From: Solen grandis
Taxonomy: Eukaryota; Mollusca; Bivalvia; Adapedonta; Solenidae
Assembly: GCA_021229015.1 (NCBI GenBank)
Contig: CM037795.1
Coordinates: 18,378,212-18,442,211, forward strand
Direction of reading: 5' to 3'
DNA length: 64,000 bases
Below, piece by piece: positions 12,420 to 24,047 of this stretch; the first letter of the stretch is position 1, and every line of letters starts with the position of its first letter. The notes under the pieces are model-generated. The model searched no databases and was not told where the DNA came from. It saw only the letters and a program-made list of their open reading frames with translations. Position numbers and translations under genes: made by a program.

Positions 12420-15400
12420 ATGTCACGTGACTGGTTCGGTCCTTTGATCGCAGGGCTTGTGAGCCTTTCTATGTTTATCTCGCCAACGGAGTCAGTTTTG
12501 GTGAGTATACTACACATGCTTTCTGTATACTACACATGCTTTCTGTATACTACACATGCTTTCACACATACTTTCTGTATACTACACATGTTTTCTGTAT
12601 ACTACACATGTTTCTGTATACTACACATTATGTATACTACACATTCTGTATACTACACACGCTTTCTGTATAGTATTTCCAATAACCCTTGTAAACCCTG
12701 GTGGCTGGTGTCGAGTTAGAGCGACTGATTCTGAAGCTGGACGTCAAGGCTCCGATCCAAGCAGTGAAACAACAAAGCCATAAAGATATGCTGTTACTTA
12801 TTTACCTTGCTTGATGGTAGTTCCAATGCCATGTGCCAGGATGAAATAATTGGGTTCGATATCGTTAACTTGAGGGCGTGATATCGCAGTGATGTAATTT
12901 ATACATATCTTCTGTAAACAAAGAGAAGTTAATAGATTAAGGTAAGCCATCCATACATGGTGCTTCAAATCCTTATAAAGACTTCAGTGCAGATGAAAGA
13001 ACCCATTGACTTAGAGTTATAGACTATTTTTATCAAAGTCTACAGAGGCTTGCATTTACCATAAAATTCCAATGATTACTTCCATGATAATGATAAATGA
13101 TGGATGGATTACCTTAAATCTAGAAACCAAATGGAAAGAAAAAGCTATTTCTCTTTCATTGCTTTTAATTGTTTGTGTGCACGAAGGATTGGGCGGGTAG
13201 ATTTAGCTGGAAAGTATAATGTAATAATGTTTCAACTGGAAGGTGTATCTTTGAATTAGCATATATGCGAGTGTAACTTTTAATGTTATCTAGAGGCATG
13301 TCTCGTGAAGCATTGAGAGTTATATCAAAATCAAGAATAATAAATTCATAAATAATTTGTGAGCTGCGTAGCGTGACATGCTATATTTGTACTGGTTTTC
13401 ATGAGATAATCGACCATCCAAATGTAAAACATCGTTTATATTATGGAATGTACCGCAAGCGACGCGGGGCGCTGCGATTAAGTCATAAGATTTAAAATGT
13501 AAATGATAACATATTTACAGTTTGTCACGTTCGTCATGCAGCTTTGCATTGGAACCGACTCGAGTTTGGTTGACAGTTTCGCGTGATGTTTTACCACCAT
13601 TGACTTGTAGATATAAGACCAGTGTATACATGGAGTTCCAGCTATTAGAAAATATTTTTATTTTCATTTATTATCTAGCTCGCCAGCGTTTGCCCTTAGT
13701 TCATCAAAAAGTTTTTTCTGCTAAACTGATTTTTCATGTTTACAAATAATGATATAGATGGATGCAGGAAGCCAAGAATTATATACCTCAGCTACACATA
13801 AACTCACGTATACTATAATTATGCTCAAAATGATTTTTTTTACTTAAGGTATTCCCATCCTAATAGCGATCAATTTCATCAAAGCCATGCATATAACTTA
13901 ACAATACACATGTATATAAGTTTTTAAAGTGACAAACAATGGTAATCTTAGGGGCAAATTAACATGTAATGATAAGTGACAGAAGTTCTTTTATTACCTC
14001 CCCTCAATTATTTTGTTGCCATGAGTTATCTCCCCTGAAAACTAAAAAAAAAGTGTTTTTCTCCATTTTTTTGTGGTAAAGTTTAGATTTTTTTTCATGG
14101 AAATTGATACAAAATCATAAAATGCATCTTTCTACCATGAGTTTTTCTCATAAATCAAATTCAGATTTTTATATTCATAGAAAATACATATTTTCCATAG
14201 GCTTCAATGTTCACTTATATGCGGATTATCTCCCCCAAATTAGATAAAACTTGAAAAAACTCTTGGTGAAATATTTTTATTTTTGAATGTCTTCAAAGTG
14301 ACAAAATTTCATAGAAATATAACCATCTAGTGGCAAGATATGAAATATGGCTATTAGGATGGGAATACCTTAAAAGGTTTGTTTCTGTCATTAACGTTTT
14401 GAAATATTTTGTCGGGATGATATAATGTAAATGCGTATCTACATAACTAGCATATTTATCATAACTCAAGGAACACTGTATCCAATAACAACAAACAAAA
14501 AACATCAAGTTCAGTCAGGCGTTTTACTTCACAATATACAATTGTTTGGCCTGGTGTCGTCGAAAACAAATACTGTATTTATGTATGATTTTCATGCTCA
14601 GTCTTAAACCATGACCATTAGGTTCTACGAGGTCTTTTAATACTAGATACCCTAGGTTCAATTAGGAGGGTTTTAGCCGGAAATCGAACCGATTTTGTTT
14701 ATTGTTGTTTATTCATTTATTTTTTCGCGAGAACTTGTTGAGTACCCAAATCACATATTAAACGGTCAAAAATGCAATAAGATAAAAATAATAGACATTG
14801 TTCTTTTGATTAAATCCTAGTGATGTATTCCTGCTGTGATTTCAGACCAAACCAGGCGGATGTGGTTCAAGTGTCGGTTGCTACAGCAACTGTGATGGCA
14901 CGTGTGACTTTGTGGTCACGTGGTCAGCCACAGGAAGTGCCGTAGATTTTACTCTGGCGCTGACGCTTCAGGCAGGTTCACAGGACCAGTGGATAGCACT
15001 TGGCTTGTCGAGTGATTCAGTTATGGTAAGAAGGTAGTAGACGGATAAGTAGTAGTAGCTGTTGTTGTTTTTGTTGCACTGGGTTGTTTGTGGGACTTAT
15101 TGTAGCGGTTGCTGTTAAAGAAGTAGTAGGCGTGAGATTTCTTTTTAGTACCTGAATGAAATCATCAACTTATCAAAAATTATGTTATTTAGTTATGTCA
15201 TCAGCTGAAATATTTTGTGAGTGAAAATCTTAAACATAATTTATATACATGTATACTGTAATATTGCATTACTGTAAAATCATTATATTTTATTGACATT
15301 AAATTTTGTTGATATTTTGCCAAAGGGAATTTCGTGGGTAGATTTATTATTGGATTCATGTTCTAAAATACTCATTGTTATTTAAATGATTTTTCTTTCG

Positions 15401-15871
15401 TGGGGGATAATATTCGTTGATAAACCACTCCACGAAATCAACGAAAATAGATGCCCAACGAAAATTAATGATTTCACAATAGTCCGATGAGTGATTTTCC
15501 TTGCACCCCTGCTTATTCCGAGTCCCTATCACTTTATGAAATTGACCCACATGATCATTATAACTAGAACCTCGATTGTATACTATTCCCCTTGATTTTT
15601 TTAGCTCGACTGTTTTTCAAAGAAAAAAGGTTTGTCATCACTCTGGTGTCGTCGTCGTGAAAATCTTTAACCTTTGCCATAACATTTAAACTATTTAACC
15701 GTCTATCATCAAACTTCAAATATTTGTTTACTATTACAAGAACTACATTCTCATCAAGGGCCATAACTCTTATGTCCATTTCGACCTAGTCGAGCGTTGG
15801 CATCCGCATGTGGTGCTCTTGTTTGTTTTCCTTTTTCGCTAGCCTGTCATATTGTAAAAAAGCCTATTCTG

Positions 15872-15912
<41 letters not shown>

Positions 15913-18900
15913 ATATACATACATGTTTATGAGCTTCATTTATAGGGAAGTGACAGCGTCACTGAGTGTGCGGTGTTCGGTGGAAGCGCCCAGGTCTACA
16001 AGTCCTATAATGTTGATGGTGGAAAGTTTAACGAGAGACTGGCTAACCAGGTAATCACCAGTGTAAATTCTGACTTATTTTTTCAGTCTGTCTTGTCAAA
16101 ATATATCAAAAAATTCAGAAATAGTTTGTATTGTAAAAAGTTTTACCACCATAAAAGGCCAGTATTTAGGCGTATATATTAACAGCTGAAACTGTATGTT
16201 TATTGTGTAAGAGGTTCCGTTTCAAGTGCATTTTTATTTACAAAAGAACAACCAAGTTCTAAAATCAGTCATATCTGATTCCCAATATAAACTGGTCATA
16301 CGGATGTTGACTATTTGAGTTTTGCCGTCGCCTCGACAGTATTTCAGTCATATAGCGACGTCCAGCTAATTACAGGTGGAGGAAGACCCCGAATACACGG
16401 AAACATCCGGGTAGAACCACCGACCTACCGCAAGCCAGCTGGAAGGTTTCCTGACATGAAAATTCGAATGATCCTGCCGGGATTCGAACCCACGCGGTGA
16501 GGGGCTGAGTGAGTGTAAAAGTCAGCGACTTTATCCTCTCGGCCACGGAGGCCCACATACGGATGTTGTTTCCTGATGTTTGATTCTATGTTGAGCAATA
16601 TTAACCGTTTTTGAATGATATATTGACCTTTGTTGACCTATGCTAACCCATATTGACTGTTACTGACCGATGGTAAACTATGGTGACTGTCACTGACCGA
16701 TGGTAAACTATGGTGACTGTTACTGACCGATGATAAACTATGGTGACTGTTACTGACCGATGGTAAACTATGGTGACTGTTACTGACCGATGATAAACTA
16801 TGGTACAGTTACTGACCGATGGTAAACTATGGTGACTGTTACTGACCGATGGTAAACTATGGTGACTGTTTCTGACCGATGGTAAACCAAGGCGACTGCT
16901 ATTGTCCGATGTTGATTGATATGGACCGATTTTGAATGATGTTGGGTCTGAACGCTGACTGATATTGAACAATGTTGCTTGATGGTGACCAATGTTGACT
17001 GATGTTTACCGATGTCTTCCTATGTTGACAAATATTGATCTTAAGTCTACTGATGATAACCGATACTAATGCATATTAATGTTGACTGCTTCCCGATGTT
17101 GACCAATTTTGACTTACATGAATACTGATACTTTGGTTAAAAGTTAGATTGGAATAATACGATAATGATAACTTATATTGACTAATAATGAACGATGTTC
17201 AAATATGTTGACTAATGCTGACCGATGGTGATCGATATTGAAGTTTTGACATTTGACATGCCCTCCCTTATACTTCTCCAGCAGGAAGGCATCAGCGCTA
17301 TCACCACCGGTATCAGTGACGGAGTCCTCACCTGCAGCTATACACAGACCTTGACCTCAGGCAACAACAAAATATTCGACCTCAACAGCGACTGGACCCT
17401 ACTGGTAGCTAACGGCGCAGTTCAGAACGGTTAGTGGTCGGTTGTCATGACAGTCATTCTGCTCTTCCAACCTGTCTCGAAAATTAGCGGTTGTGAACAT
17501 CCTATCCCCTGCGGCGACATACCAAAGTCGATAAAAAATTGTGCTAGTAAAGCCCTCTTGCTTGGCATTTAACATATAAGGGTACTTCCAGGACTTGTTG
17601 GCCGGGTGTCAGGATAATGTGACTAGGTGTGGTATCATGCCACATGTCTACTGCGTGATACTGCAGTGTGGCAGCAAACAAACATAGTGTTGCATTTTTA
17701 ATTGTCATAAAGTTATTTATAAACGATTTGGAATCTCCTCAAATGATATATGACACATGCAAAAGTAAAATTGCTACTGGCACAGCTTCTATCCAAGGCA
17801 CTCAGCGTAAGATGATACTTCTAGTACTAGTTTAACCCGTTGACAGGGTATCATAACGGCTTTATCATGAAATGTGTCTATAAAGCGTGAAAGTGCAGTA
17901 AGGCAATATATATATCTTGTGTAGTCTTTAAAAAGCTTGACATAATGTCTTCGTGCGTTCATGCCATCTAGCCAATAAACTGAACACTTTTAATCCTCTA
18001 CAGACGAAAAAAGACAACACAATGTTGACCCGCTGCCGTTCATTTCAAGCGAAGAAGTCGACTTCCAGTCTAACTCGGACATCAGTGGCAGCGCCGTGAA
18101 CTACATGGTCAAGATTCACGGTATGTTATTGTTGACTTGACCCTTGACCTCGTCAATATTCGCACACATGGTCAAATCTTTGACTAGATGAATAATAATT
18201 GACTGCATTTAAAATGGTGTATCAAATAAATATTTTTTTCTTTCCCATGCAGACTGCATAAATGTATATAATATTGTATGGGTCCAGTCCCGGTGGCCGA
18301 GTGGTAAGAGCGTCCTTCCCGGAATCAGAAGATCGTAGGTTCGATGCCCCGGCTGCGACGTACCAAAGTCGTAATATAGTACTGGTATAGCTCCCTTACT
18401 TGGCGCTCAGCATATAAGGGTAGTTCCAGGACTGGTTGGTCCGGTGTGAAAATAATGTGGCGGCATGGTATTATGCCACATGTCTACGGCGTGATACTGC
18501 AGTGTGGCAGCACTATATCTGTCTTATGAAGCATCTCCAAATGACTTACTGTCGGTGGGACGTTAAGCCAAATAAACAAACTCACAGTATTGTATGCGAA
18601 AAAAAAAAGATGTTTGCAAATGCGTCAAAATGAGTCTATATGACGTAAAAGATTAATAGAATATCATAATAAGAAATGAAATAATTGTCGAGTAGAGACG
18701 CCCCGCATTTAACAAGTAACCTTATGATTACGGGGAGATACAAAAGAGTCATACAGTCAAGACACGTTCTCTCTTCCACTTGAGTTGTCGCTTTGTGCAG
18801 GTATGACTGACCCATCATCACATTTATGTTCAATGGATGTCTCCCCTATTTGTAGGATCGTTCATGATGTTCGCCTGGATATTCTGTGCCAGTATCGGGA

Positions 18901-20254
18901 TTGTGCTGGCTAGATTCTTCAAAAGGGTGTGGCCTAACGACCGCCTGTGCACGGAGAAAGTCTGGTTCACTGTACGTACATACGCACGAACGCACAGACA
19001 GACACACACTTATTGTCATAACGTTGATATGTACATATTTAGATGTTTATATATAAATTATCATTTATTGACCCTTCAACAAATGATACTGACTTCAATA
19101 TGTATATCAATATCTGTTAAATACTTCCATATTAATAATGCTTGTCAAAAAGCAAGGCTTGTTCATCTTGTTCACAATACAAACACTTCTGCGTTGTCTG
19201 AGTTTAAATTTAGATCATTTAACAATAACGATAAAGGAGGTTTAAAAAACTTTATTTATTTTACATCGATTACGAAACAAGTTCTCACAACTTGTTTTAA
19301 TCATTCTCGATGGCTCTGGTGGCGGCGTATGTGGTTATTATTGTGGAAAGAAACCGAAAAGCCCGGAGAAAGCCCACGTGCTTGGACGGGCGACCGCTAC
19401 GCTATCCAGGCACCCAAAGGAGAAAGGAGGTGATAAAAGGACTGAGCTGCTGGCGGCGGGACGTTTAAACACGATTAACAAACAAACAAAACATATAATG
19501 CAAATACAGCCAAACCTGTTTTAAGCGGTCAGTCAATGCAACAAGAGAAAGTGACCGCTTAAAAGAGGTGATCGCTAAATGAAGGTGAAATATATAACAC
19601 AATGCTATTTAAGCAATATTCAAAAAGACCGCTAAATGCAGATTGACCGCTTAATACAGGTGGCCGCTAATGCAGGTTCAACTGTATTCAGTTGGTACTA
19701 TTGATTGTTCGATGGTGATCAACGTTACCTATATGTTCAAATGGATGTCCGAATACCCTTATATTCAAAACATCAGACCGACCGGGAATCGAATCTCTTT
19801 TGTTTCCTGTGACGCTGTCCGTATGCTCAGTCAGACAAATGCGTTTGTTTTATGCTTAGAAGGTAGTTCAGGACTGGCTGGCCCTTTGTCAGGATAATTT
19901 GACTTGGTGTGGTATCATGCCATATGTCTAAGACGTGATACTGCAGTGTGGTAAAAAGTAGAAATCGTCTCTAAATAACTGAAATACCGTTGGTTGGACG
20001 TTCAACCAAAAAGCATTCTTTTATCGTGTTGTTGATTGTGACATTTCAGTGCCACCGGGCGGCCATGGTGATGGCCTTCCTGTTCTGTATCGCTGCCTTC
20101 ATCATCATTTTTGTAGAGGTGAAGGACTGGTCCTATGTAAGTATCAACCAGCCGAGGCTGCCTGTACGATCGAACCCTGCTGGGGCGGATTTCTTAATAT
20201 ATACAAAACTTAATATTCATATTAACTCTACAAAAGTGCAAAACGGAGACACAA

Positions 20255-20286
<32 letters not shown>

Positions 20287-23006
20287 GGGGCGCAATCATT
20301 CTCAGTCAATCTCAATTATTCTCTGTTTATTGTTCAAATTCATACTGAAGAATACATACAGCGATTAAGAGGAAAATGAGTGATAGTTATTTTTTAAACA
20401 CGTTATATTATTTTTTCGAGATGCAATGAATTTATTTCCATGTTGGTCTGTTACTGTACTGTAAAGTGTTTCATGAAGAGATTGTATGACTGTCCGTCTG
20501 TTTGTCCTCAGCTGAAAGGTTCAACCGTCTGGCAGAGGGCACATCCCTACCTGGGCGTTATCGTCACCTTCTTCGTGATCTTGAACGTGAGTAGTTTCCT
20601 TGGAGAAATGGGGTCAGAGGTCACTGGAGCTCAAATACAAATAAAATAAATAATATGACCATGTGTGGCCGGATGTCATTGAAATAAATCTTAGTCGCAT
20701 TTTTTTTTTTTTTTTTTTTTTACACTGTACTATTTTTTTTGTCACCTACTGGTAAGCAAAGATGACACATAGGGATCAACATCACACTTCAGCAGGCGAC
20801 ACACGTGTTCCAGAGACACACTTGTTACTTATTGAATTATCATTTTTATATCAAATCTTCAAGTGTATGACAAGGAATTGTGAAGAGAATAATAAAGATG
20901 CGTACACATTTACAAGGGCCGCCGTGCCCGAGCGGTTACAGTCATGGACTACAAATCATTCAGCCCCTCACCGCTGTGGGTTCGAATCCCGGTAGGGACT
21001 TCGGATTTTTCATGTGAGGAAGCCTTCCAGCTGGCTTGCGGTAGGTTAGTGGTTCTACCCGGGTACCTCTGTGTACTCGGGGTCTTCCTCCACCTGTAAG
21101 TAGCTGGATGTCGCTATATGATTGAAATACTATCGCAGCGACGGTAAACCCCGATACAACAACAAAACAACACATTTACACGACATTTAGCCTGATTTAG
21201 GTGATATTGGGAAGACAAAGGCAGCTCCACATTGGAAATATTATGATACCTTTCAAAAACTATAAAATTCAGAAAAGGTAAAAAATACAAATTATTAAAT
21301 AATAATAACCTAGATTCATTAATTGTCTCTATATTACTGACATTAAATTGGCCATATCATTTCTTAAATGATAACGGATAAATTTGTCTTAACATGGAGT
21401 CATTTGCACTAAAGAAAGTAGCTTATAGGCCAAATGACTTGTAACTTAAGTAAGGAACACGCACATAATAAAAGTTGTTTAAGTTCAGAAAATTTAATCT
21501 TATTTGGCTGCTTATTGCAGGTGATAGTAAATACAGGTGGATAATTGAATATAGGCATATAAATTTAAATACATATTTGTGTGAATGACCTTCAGCCCCT
21601 GATGGCCCTGATCCGACCCCACCCTGATTCCGACAACAGATTCCTCTTCGACTGGGCCCACTGGTTCGTCGGCACTGTGGCGCACATCCTGTCAGGTAAG
21701 AGGTCGTGTGTGTCTTAATTGGCCTTTGAAATTTAAGTTGTATTTAGATGGATGAGAAACGTTATCTCCTATAGTACCTAAAAGGATAATTAAGAAAAAG
21801 AAAGCAATTAAAAGGAATGAAAATGATGTAACATTTGTTGAATTTTCTTTTCTTGTAAGATTGTATTTCTTTACTTTTCTATGTTGTAGATTCAAGATTT
21901 TTCTTTGACCACTTTACATTCAAGCACCATTATTTTCTCCCTTACAGTGATCACATTGATCATCGGAGTGACCCTGGCCAAAGCCTCGGTACCGTTCTAC
22001 TGTGTGTGGGTGCTAGTTGCCTGGGCCGCCTACCAGGTTCTCGTGGAACTCTTCCTAGAACTCCATGAGTGCTTCATCGCTGGACAAGGTATGTAACTCT
22101 GTTTGTTCAGTGTCTAAATATGTTAATTGTGACCTTCTGGTATCCAGAATCTAAATATAATGGCGATACCTGTGTAACTATGCTACTGGTACCCATTATC
22201 TAAATATAATGGTGATACCTGTGTAACTATGTTACTGGTACCCATTATCTAAATATAATGGCGATACCTGTGTAACTATGCTACTGGTACCCATTATCTA
22301 AATATAATGGCGATACCTGTGTAACTATGTTACTGGTACCCATTATCTAAATATAATGGCGATACCTGTGTAACTATGCTACTGGTACCCATTATATAAA
22401 TATAATGGCGATACCTGTGTAACTATGCTACTGGTACCCATTATCTATGTTTAATGGTGATACCTGTGTAACTATGCTACTGGTACCCATTATCTATGTT
22501 TAATGGTGATACCTGTATAACTATGCCCAGGGTATGTTGTATGTAATTTTGCTCCTGGTGCTTATTTCCTAACGTGTGTAAGTAGGGTTTTGTTTCACAT
22601 TAATATTTCATATACATGTAATTATAATGCTAATATGAGTATATAGATTTTAAAAATATTTTATGTGGGATTAATGTTCGTGTTATGTGGATTAATTTTT
22701 ATACATTGTATTAATATATCATCCACGAATACTCAGTTTTCTTTCACTTAGATCCACGAATACAGGTATCCACGGAATGCAATTTATACACAATCAGCGG
22801 AGTCAAATATCAACGAAACTTAACGATTTCACAGTATGGTTAATTGCATTTTGTAACTCTTTCTGTTTTCAGGAGACCGATACCTGCAAGACGGATCCCT
22901 GAAGGAACCCCGTGGCAGCTGGCTCAAGAAGGCAGTCCTGTGTGTACACGTGATCATCATTTCCGGTTTCACCATAGCTTGCATCGTCATCGTGGCCATA
23001 AACTAA
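12420..23006 (+). CDS. DOMON + cytochrome b561 protein (ferric-chelate reductase 1-like)
   Basis: Eleven exons with consensus junctions and matching phases: 12420-12500, 14846-15025, 15946-16050, 17282-17429, 18004-18120, 18856-18971, 20050-20136, 20512-20586, 21596-21695, 21948-22088 and 22873-23006. Together they give 427 residues. Exon 1 encodes a signal peptide (LIAGLVSLSMFIS). Exons 2-5 form a DOMON domain (ALTLQAGSQDQWIALGLSSD, DWTLLVANG). Exons 6-11 encode the cytochrome b561 core, with membrane helices such as MFAWIFCASIGIVLA, MVMAFLFCIAAFIIIF and YLGVIVTFFVIL. Candidate haem histidines are in CHRAAM, AHPYLG, DWAHW and AHIL. This family moves electrons across membranes to ferric iron or other acceptors. 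Vertebrate FRRS1 also has a Reeler domain, which is absent here. The start is chosen because the signal peptide follows it directly. Introns carry SINEs, MITEs and minisatellites. Confidence 0.92.
12501..12672. repeat. Minisatellite of ~21 bp, TATACTACACATGCTTTCTG type
   Basis: About seven to eight imperfect copies begin at the splice donor of exon 1 of the DOMON-b561 gene. The repeat makes an open frame continuing from the exon, but that frame is intronic: the next exon joins in phase from the GTGAGT donor at 12501. Confidence 0.85.
12937..13117. mobile_element. MITE with TTAA target sites, copy B
   Basis: About 180 bp bounded by TTAA. The left end reads TTAAGGTAAGCCATCCAT and the right end, reverse complemented, reads TTAAGGTAATCCATCCAT. 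The interior is homologous to 6561-6759. It lies in intron 1 of the DOMON-b561 gene. Confidence 0.75.
13844..14373. mobile_element. MITE with 24-bp perfect TIRs including TTAA, copy C
   Basis: The left end TTAAGGTATTCCCATCCTAA (continuing TAGC) is perfectly repeated in inverse orientation at 14350-14373. The outermost four bases are TTAA, as expected for a piggyBac-type duplication. The 480-bp interior is non-coding, with repeated ATCTCCCC motifs. It shares only the terminal GGTATTCC with copies A and B. Confidence 0.8.
15875..15910. repeat. (CT)n microsatellite in intron 2
   Basis: Perfect CT run ending 35 bases upstream of the exon 3 acceptor of the DOMON-b561 gene. It could serve as an extended polypyrimidine tract. 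Confidence 0.9.
16313..16555 (-). repeat. tRNA-derived SINE (family A)
   Basis: Full-length minus copy in intron 3 of the DOMON-b561 gene. The right end has the complements of the A box (CTCGGCCACGGAGGC) and B box (GGGATTCGAACCC), and the left end has the tail TTGCCGTCGCCTCGACAGTA. Confidence 0.88.
16640..16905. repeat. 30-bp minisatellite, CCGATGGTAAACTATGGTGA type
   Basis: About eight to nine copies of a 30-bp unit (CCGATGGTAAACTATGGTGA then CTGTTACTGA). The unit length is a multiple of three, so long frames stay open on the minus strand without being genes. More decayed GTTGACCGAT-type units continue to about 17235, just before exon 4 of the DOMON-b561 gene. Confidence 0.9.
17495..17690 (+). 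repeat. SINE family B, 5'-truncated
   Basis: Shares CGACATACCAAAGTCG, AACATATAAGGGTA, GATAATGTGACTAGGTGTGG and ACTGCAGTGTGGCAGCA with 18287-18595 but lacks the A box. It lies in intron 4 of the DOMON-b561 gene. Confidence 0.85.
18287..18595 (+). repeat. tRNA-derived SINE (family B), reference copy
   Basis: The head GGTGGCCGAGTGGTAAGAGC (A box) and GGTTCGATGCC (B box) matches a tRNA of Leu/Ser type. A ~200-bp body follows, containing CTTACTTGGCGCTCAGCATA and ATGCCACATGTCTACGGCGT. The tail is GTCGGTGGGACGTTAAGCC plus AAATAAACAAA. It lies in intron 5 of the DOMON-b561 gene and is the most complete plus-strand copy. Confidence 0.9.
19505..19686. mobile_element. Small TIR element (MITE) flanked by TA
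   Basis: Terminal inverted repeats: left TACAGCCAAACCTG, and right CAGGTTCAACTGTA at 19673-19686. Subterminal AAGCGGTCA and TGACCGCTTAA motifs recur in both orientations. A TA dinucleotide at each edge would fit a Tc1/mariner-type target. The 180-bp body has no coding content and lies in intron 6 of the DOMON-b561 gene. Confidence 0.7.
19860..20015 (+). repeat. SINE family B tail fragment
   Basis: Contains AGGTAGTTCAGGACTGGCTG, TTGGTGTGGTATCATGCCAT, ATACTGCAGTGTGG and TTGGTTGGACGTTCAACC, the 3' body of the family at 18287-18595. It ends about 35 bases before the acceptor of exon 7 of the DOMON-b561 gene. Confidence 0.8.
20255..20281. repeat. (GA)n microsatellite
   Basis: GA run followed by a G-rich tract, in intron 7 of the DOMON-b561 gene. 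Confidence 0.9.
20917..21172 (+). repeat. tRNA-derived SINE (family A), reference copy
   Basis: The head GGGCCGCCGTGCCCGAGCGG and GGTTCGAATCCCGGTAGGGA is followed by GAAGCCTTCCAGCTGGCTTG, the GGGGTCTTCCTCCACCTGTA segment and the tail CAGCGACGGTAAACCCCGAT plus AACAACAAAACAAC. It is the longest plus-strand member of the family and lies in intron 8 of the DOMON-b561 gene. Confidence 0.9.
22135..22530. repeat. 49-bp minisatellite in intron 10
   Basis: About eight tandem copies of a 49-bp unit containing CTGGTACCCATTATCTAAAT and ATAATGGCGATACCTGTGTA. Copies are highly similar, and late units replace CTAAATATAA with CTATGTTTAA. Confidence 0.92.
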
Positions 23007-23700
23007 ACTCCGCCCACTTGCATTAACGCCCATTTACAACGACTGACAGTCTTTTCAAACGCATTTAAGATTTTCTCGATACACACGTACAATGTTTGTC
23101 ACTTTTACATGCAAAACTAAATGTCGTAGTCGCCTTAATAATTCATTAGCTATAAAATCTAAAAGCATTAAAAAAGAAATTTCGAAACCAAAATATAGGC
23201 TGATTTATGATTACCCGGTACATATGGAAAAGATGCGAAGATCCGCTTTTGTGCAATGAAGTGCGTGGTTTTGAAACATCAGTTGAACTTGAATAGAACC
23301 ACTTAAGGGATGGTTGTACATATCACAGGCATTGTTTATATTCTAATCAGATTTTACTTTCATGAATTATGTGTGTATACTATTTGCAATAATTAATTAA
23401 GATAATTTCGGTTTCGTTTTCCTTTTTGTTGACATTTTATCGTGTTCTGTCAAATATGACATCGATATGGGGCTATTTTTAATTACCAAATAATTACATG
23501 TTTATCTATCCAAGATTATATATTAAATGCACTTATGCTTTAATTCGTAGTTGTCTTCCCTTTTTTTCAAACCATTGTATAGATATATGTCTTAGGTAAA
23601 TAACACCATTATAATTATGCATAGTGTGTCTATGAAGACCATAAACATGACAGACACATCAAAACCGAATTTGCATACATTAAAATTTTAAACAGCACCA
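23007..23700 (+). other. 3' flank / probable 3' UTR of the DOMON-b561 gene
   Basis: AT-rich sequence after the TAA stop, without further coding signal. It contains AATTAATTAAG and ATTAAA-like elements that could serve in polyadenylation, but no cleavage site can be assigned. It ends at an assembly gap. Confidence 0.5.
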
Positions 23701-23800
23701 NNNNNNNNNNNNNNNNNNNNNNNNNNNNNNNNNNNNNNNNNNNNNNNNNNNNNNNNNNNNNNNNNNNNNNNNNNNNNNNNNNNNNNNNNNNNNNNNNNNN
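23701..23800. other. Assembly gap (100 N)
   Basis: Exactly 100 N, the conventional length for a gap of unknown size, so spacing and order across it are not guaranteed. Confidence 0.98.
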
Positions 23801-23819
23801 AAATAATGTAAAAATTAGA

Positions 23820-24047
23820 ATCTTTTCAAATCTTGGTCAATGTCATAAACTATAATGTGCGATGTGCATGAAGTGGCGATTTTTCCGGTTCATTGATTTT
23901 TACAAGATTTGTGTCCCTTGAAACTTAGTCTCTGTAGCTGATTGATATTGCAGCCTTGTGAACGCAACTCCTACATTTCAAAACTTGGTCAATGTTTTTA
24001 CTATAATGATGTGCATGAAGTGGCGATTTTCCGGATCATTGATTTTT
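23820..24047. repeat. Tandem ~155-bp repeat flanking the pearl-like element
   Basis: The block CTTGGTCAATGT...ATGTGCATGAAGTGGCGATT...TTCCGG.TCATTGATTTTTA occurs twice. The second copy is interrupted right after GATTTTT by the element at 24048, giving an independent view of the insertion site on its left side. Confidence 0.8.

Noticed and set aside
16643..16992. Repetitive minus-strand frames (TIVYHRSVTV-type)
   Set aside because: Product of a 30-bp minisatellite inside an intron of the DOMON-b561 gene.
18287..18360. Possible functional tRNA gene (A and B boxes present)
   Set aside because: The sequence does not fold into a full cloverleaf, continues directly into the SINE body and recurs with the same body elsewhere.
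18837..19433. 198-codon plus-strand frame
   Set aside because: Read-through of exon 6 of the DOMON-b561 gene beyond a GTACGT donor at 18972 into intron; downstream exons join in phase from the donor.
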